9,570 nt of DNA from DATCVA01 sp036567205 (GTDB taxonomy: Bacteria > Pseudomonadota > Gammaproteobacteria > Burkholderiales > Burkholderiaceae_B), in contig DATCVA010000073.1 in NCBI GenBank assembly GCA_036567205.1, positions 1 to 9,570 of the forward strand, given 5' to 3'. Shown one piece after another: positions 6,955 to 9,570 of the stretch. The position numbers and the translations under genes were made by a program. A model generated the notes under the pieces. It made no database searches and was not told the origin of the DNA. It saw only the letters and a list, made by a program, of their open reading frames with translations. Every line of letters begins with the position of its first letter. Position 1 is the first letter of the stretch.

Positions 6955-6982
6955 TAAGACCCTTATTCGACCTAAAAGTTCT
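6955..6982 (-). promoter_or_regulatory. Sigma-E (RpoE)-type promoter for rpoH
   Basis: On the minus strand AGAACTT (6982-6976) is followed after a 16-nt spacer by TCTTA (6959-6955), preceded by GG. This fits the ECF sigma-E pattern (GGAACTT, about 16 nt, TCTGA/TCAAA) with one mismatch in each box. Transcription would start around 6948-6946, placing CIRCE just downstream in the initially transcribed region, a good position for HrcA repression. A sigma-70-like TATAAA (6943-6938) with no good -35 box also lies here. Confidence 0.5.
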
Positions 6983-7148
6983 ATTTTTTGCCTGTTTTAC
7001 TGCATTTTTACCAATTTTTTCCATTTCTCCACCATTTCCTCTATGGCCAATATCGGGCTGCAGCGGCGGCGCAAAAGCTAATTCCTATAACTGCATTCCA
7101 TGGTTTGTACGGATATCCAGGCGGCTATTTTTCTATTAAATTAGTTTT

Positions 7149-7166
7149 TATATGAATATTCATATA
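7149..7166. promoter_or_regulatory. 18-bp perfect palindrome upstream of iorA (candidate operator)
   Basis: The sequence TATATGAATATTCATATA is a perfect dyad centred 41 bp before the iorA start, in the AT-rich stretch where the iorA promoter should lie. TATATT (7163-7168) and TATTAT (7165-7170) at its right edge are possible -10 boxes, so a bound dimer would block polymerase. The TGAAT/ATTCA halves recall ArgR boxes, but they lack the 4-bp gap of that site. The regulator is unknown. Confidence 0.45.
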
Positions 7167-7198
7167 TTATTTTCGAGTGCTCGCCACAGGAGAATGAA

Positions 7199-9415
7199 AT
7201 GGCAGAACGTTCATTCAAGAAAGAAGTGCAGCAATTGCGCATCGGCGCCGGCGAAGAATTCCGGGGTGAAGGCATTCTGGCCGTTACCAAGGGATTATTG
7301 CAATCGGGCGTTGGCTATGTAGCCGGTTATCAGGGATCGCCAATTTCTCATCTGATGGATGTATTGGCCGACGCCCAGGAAATCCTTGAAGAACTGGGCG
7401 TGCACTTCGAAGCCAGCGCTTCCGAAGCCACTGCAGCGGCCACGCTGGCCGCATCGGTCATGTACCCCATACGTGGCGCCGTTACCTGGAAGTCCACCGT
7501 AGGCACCAATGTCGCCTCGGATGCACTGGCCAACCTGGCATCGGGCGGGGTAACCGGCGGCGCGCTGGTTATTGTCGGCGAAGATTACGGCGAAGGCTCT
7601 TCCATTATGCAAGAGCGTACGCACGCATTTGCCATGAAGTCCCAGATATGGATGCTGGACCCGCGCCCCAACCTAGAAAGCATGGTCAAGGCTGTTGAAG
7701 ACGGCTTCCAGCTGTCGGAAGCCAGCAATACGCCAGTGATCCTGCAACTGCGTATCCGGGGCTGCCATGTGCATGGGCGCTTTATCGCCAAAGACAACAA
7801 GCGGCCTGAATTTACCCTGGGCGATGCGCTCGACAACCCCAAACGCGATGTCAACCGCATTGTATTGCCACCCGCAGCCTACGTTCACGAACAGGAAAAA
7901 ATCAAAACACGATGGCCGGCTGCCGTCAATTTTATTAAAGAAAACAAACTCAACGAGTTTTTTGACGGCGACCTTGAAGATATCGGCCTGATCTTGCAAG
8001 GCGGGCTATACAACGGCGTGATCCGTGCGCTGCAGCTGCTAGGCCTGGCCGACCACTTTGGCAACAGCCGCATTCCTTTATATGTCATGAATGTTACCTA
8101 CCCTGTCATCGACGACGAGGTAGCCCAGTTCTGCAAAGATAAAAAAGCGGTGCTGTTGCTGGAAGAGGGCCAGCCTAACTACATCGAACAAAGCCTAAGC
8201 CTGATTTTGCGGCAGGCCGGCATCCAGACCGCATTATCAGGCAAAGACTTCTTGCCCGTAGCGGGTGAATACACCACCGTTGCCATGCGCGATGGGTTGC
8301 AAAACTTCCTGGCCAGACATCAGCCCGATGCATTGCCCCTTATTAATGTAGCGGCCGGGCCCGCCAGCAGCAACACAATGAATATAAGCGAAGCTGTGCG
8401 CAAGCCCTCTGTACAGCCCAGAGAGGCACCGATCACGTTTCAGCGCCGTGTCGACGATCTGGCCAACGTGGTGCCGCCACGACCTGCCGGATTCTGTACC
8501 GGCTGTCCCGAGCGACCCATATTTTCAGCCCTGACGCTGGCCCAGGAAAAACTGGGCGAACATCACATAGCCTGCGACATCGGCTGCCACCTGTTTTCCA
8601 TTCTGCCGCCTTTTAACCTGGGCGCCACCACCATGGGGTATGGCCTGGGCGCCGCAAGCGTGGCGGCCTTCAACGTACCCTCGTCGAAACGATCCATCTC
8701 GATGATGGGTGACGGCGGCTTCTGGCACAACGGTCTGGCATCGGGCATCGGCAACGCCGTTTTCAATAAGTACGACGGCGTCATTATTATTATTGACAAC
8801 TTTTATTCGGCAGCCACCGGTGGCCAGGACGTGCTGTCATCGCGCGCCGATAACGAACACCGCTCTACCGGGAACCCCATCGAAAAGGCCGTCAAAGGCG
8901 TGGGCGTCCAGTGGGTTCGCACCATCGACCGCACCTACGATGTAAGCAAAGTCCGCGACACCCTTGAAGAAGCCCTGACAACAGCGGTTACCGGCCCTAA
9001 AGTCATTATTGCGCAATCAGAGTGCATGCTTAACAAACAGCGCCGGGTCAAACCCATTTTCAACAAGGCTGTCAAAGATGGCAAGCGCGTAGTCAAAGAG
9101 CGCTTTGGCATCGACCCCGATGTCTGTAATGGCGACCATGCCTGTATTCGTCTGTCGGGCTGCCCGTCGCTTACGGTCAAAGACAGTGGCGATCCGTTAA
9201 AAGAAGACCCCATCGCACACGTCGACAATACTTGCGTCGGCTGCGGCAACTGCGGCGAAGTAGCCCATGCCGCCGTGCTTTGTCCGTCGTTTTACCGTGC
9301 CGACATCGTACACAATCCCAGCCGATGGGACTGGTTCAAGGCTCGCGTGCGCCAACGTGTTATTGGTTACTTGCAAGAACGCCGCAGCGCCCGCCTGAAC
9401 CAATACTCTTTATAA
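7199..9415 (+). CDS. iorA: Indolepyruvate:ferredoxin oxidoreductase, alpha subunit
   Basis: Large subunit of the enzyme that oxidatively decarboxylates aryl pyruvates (indolepyruvate, phenylpyruvate) to aryl-acetyl-CoA and passes electrons to ferredoxin, in the cytoplasm, in aromatic amino acid breakdown. The N-terminal pyrimidine-binding domain starts around 20 (GYQGSPISHLMDV, 43-55; FEASASEATAAATLAAS, 70-86; VTWKSTVGTNVASDAL, 95-110). A middle domain (about 220-380) follows. The thiamine-diphosphate domain has FCTGCPER (432-439), CDIGC (459-463) and the GDG...DN motif (504-506 to 533-534, then SAATGGQ). The C-terminus carries a fused two-cluster ferredoxin domain (643-695). The first cluster has D646 in place of the second Cys, the second is C679/C682/C685/C695. 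AGGAG at 7188-7192 is 6 bases before ATG; an out-of-frame ATG at 7194 is not the start. At 738 residues it is longer than the roughly 620-650 I recall for archaeal IorA. iorB follows after 8 bp. Confidence 0.92.
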   Translation: MAERSFKKEVQQLRIGAGEEFRGEGILAVTKGLLQSGVGYVAGYQGSPISHLMDVLADAQEILEELGVHFEASASEATAAATLAASVMYPIRGAVTWKSTVGTNVASDALANLASGGVTGGALVIVGEDYGEGSSIMQERTHAFAMKSQIWMLDPRPNLESMVKAVEDGFQLSEASNTPVILQLRIRGCHVHGRFIAKDNKRPEFTLGDALDNPKRDVNRIVLPPAAYVHEQEKIKTRWPAAVNFIKENKLNEFFDGDLEDIGLILQGGLYNGVIRALQLLGLADHFGNSRIPLYVMNVTYPVIDDEVAQFCKDKKAVLLLEEGQPNYIEQSLSLILRQAGIQTALSGKDFLPVAGEYTTVAMRDGLQNFLARHQPDALPLINVAAGPASSNTMNISEAVRKPSVQPREAPITFQRRVDDLANVVPPRPAGFCTGCPERPIFSALTLAQEKLGEHHIACDIGCHLFSILPPFNLGATTMGYGLGAASVAAFNVPSSKRSISMMGDGGFWHNGLASGIGNAVFNKYDGVIIIIDNFYSAATGGQDVLSSRADNEHRSTGNPIEKAVKGVGVQWVRTIDRTYDVSKVRDTLEEALTTAVTGPKVIIAQSECMLNKQRRVKPIFNKAVKDGKRVVKERFGIDPDVCNGDHACIRLSGCPSLTVKDSGDPLKEDPIAHVDNTCVGCGNCGEVAHAAVLCPSFYRADIVHNPSRWDWFKARVRQRVIGYLQERRSARLNQYSL

Positions 9416-9423
9416 GCACCACC

Positions 9424-9570
9424 ATGACAACGACCACACAATTTCATGCGGGAACGCCCCTCAAAATTGCCATTCTCGCCATGGGGGGCCAAGGCGGCGG
9501 CGTTCTGGCCGACTGGATCGTCGACATGGCCGAAAACGCCCATTGGTGGGCCCAGACAACATCCGTGCCT
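9424..9570 (+). CDS. iorB: Indolepyruvate:ferredoxin oxidoreductase, beta subunit (3' partial)
   Basis: Forty-nine codons are visible before the window ends in frame. The translation begins MTTTTQFHAGTPLKIAILAM and continues with GGQGGGVLADWIVDMAE, the glycine-rich opening of the gamma/POR-type domain of 2-oxoacid:ferredoxin oxidoreductases, then a segment ending AQTTSVP as in IorB proteins. This subunit pairs with IorA to form the active enzyme. It starts 8 bp after the iorA stop with no clear Shine-Dalgarno, so translation is probably coupled to iorA. Whether it is the short (about 200 residue) or the extended form seen in some proteobacteria cannot be judged here. Confidence 0.85.
   Translation, partial: MTTTTQFHAGTPLKIAILAMGGQGGGVLADWIVDMAENAHWWAQTTSVP

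Larger units (their letters stand above)
6864..7198. promoter_or_regulatory. Divergent rpoH-iorA control region (335 bp, no gene)
   Basis: AT-rich non-coding region between the divergent rpoH and iorA genes. The left third holds the rpoH signals (AAGGA site at 6877-6881, CIRCE, sigma-E-like promoter). The right end holds an 18-bp palindrome and the iorA ribosome site AGGAG at 7188-7192. The middle (about 6985-7140) is mostly a pyrimidine-rich tract on the plus strand, and I could not support any gene or RNA there. Only very short ORFs (12-25 codons) occur. Confidence 0.7.

Noticed and set aside
6947..7024. 25-codon basic ORF on the minus strand upstream of rpoH (begins MEKIGK), and a 12-codon ORF overlapping its start
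   Set aside because: The purine-rich sequence makes GGAG-ATG pairs by chance, with only 2-3 bases of spacing, and the ORF runs through the predicted rpoH promoter. A leader peptide is possible only if transcription starts further upstream.
7175..7181. GAGTGCT just upstream of iorA, resembling a CIRCE half-site
   Set aside because: No second arm is present at CIRCE spacing, and a 7-bp match is expected by chance.

Overview
The window looks like chromosomal DNA of a betaproteobacterium, most likely of the Alcaligenaceae (Bordetella/Achromobacter/Pusillimonas-like). The reasons are the order SCO-like protein - ctaA - ctaB - SCO1 as the tail of an aa3-type cytochrome oxidase cluster, a sigma-32 of beta-proteobacterial type, and a two-gene ior operon whose large subunit carries a fused ferredoxin domain. 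The assignment rests on protein style and synteny recalled from memory, not on a search. I see no tRNA, rRNA, CRISPR, insertion sequence or phage gene. Most of the window is ordinary core metabolism and stress control.

Layout. Positions 1-3150 (+) hold a tightly packed cytochrome c oxidase assembly operon: a membrane-anchored SCO/thioredoxin-fold protein (5' end outside the window), heme A synthase ctaA, heme O synthase ctaB (overlapping ctaA by 4 bp), and a SCO1/SenC copper-chaperone lipoprotein. CtaB makes heme O, CtaA oxidises it to heme A, and the SCO proteins serve copper-site assembly of the oxidase. Positions 3147-5699 (-) encode a long CPA1-type Na+(K+)/H+ antiporter with a C-terminal cyclic-nucleotide-binding-like domain; its stop codon interlocks with that of SCO1. 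Positions 5700-5978 are non-coding and contain a 10-bp hairpin, a second stem with a C/U-rich loop and a T-tailed intrinsic terminator, all readable on the minus strand downstream of rpoH. Positions 5979-6863 (-) encode the heat-shock sigma factor RpoH. Positions 6864-7198 are a 335-bp divergent control region. Positions 7199-9415 (+) encode the alpha subunit of indolepyruvate:ferredoxin oxidoreductase, followed by the start of the beta subunit gene at 9424, cut by the window end.

The most notable part is the control of rpoH. A perfect CIRCE operator (the HrcA binding site) lies 42 bp before the start codon, and a good match to a sigma-E-type promoter sits just upstream of it. This predicts that the heat-shock sigma factor is switched on by envelope stress and repressed by HrcA. 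Downstream of rpoH, the terminator region has the architecture of a 3'-UTR-derived small RNA displaying anti-Shine-Dalgarno-like C/U motifs in a loop. Other points are an 18-bp perfect palindrome in front of iorA, a Cys-to-Asp change in one [4Fe-4S] motif of IorA, the loss of the phosphate-binding Arg in the antiporter's cNMP domain, and the loss of the copper-ligand His in the first SCO-like protein.
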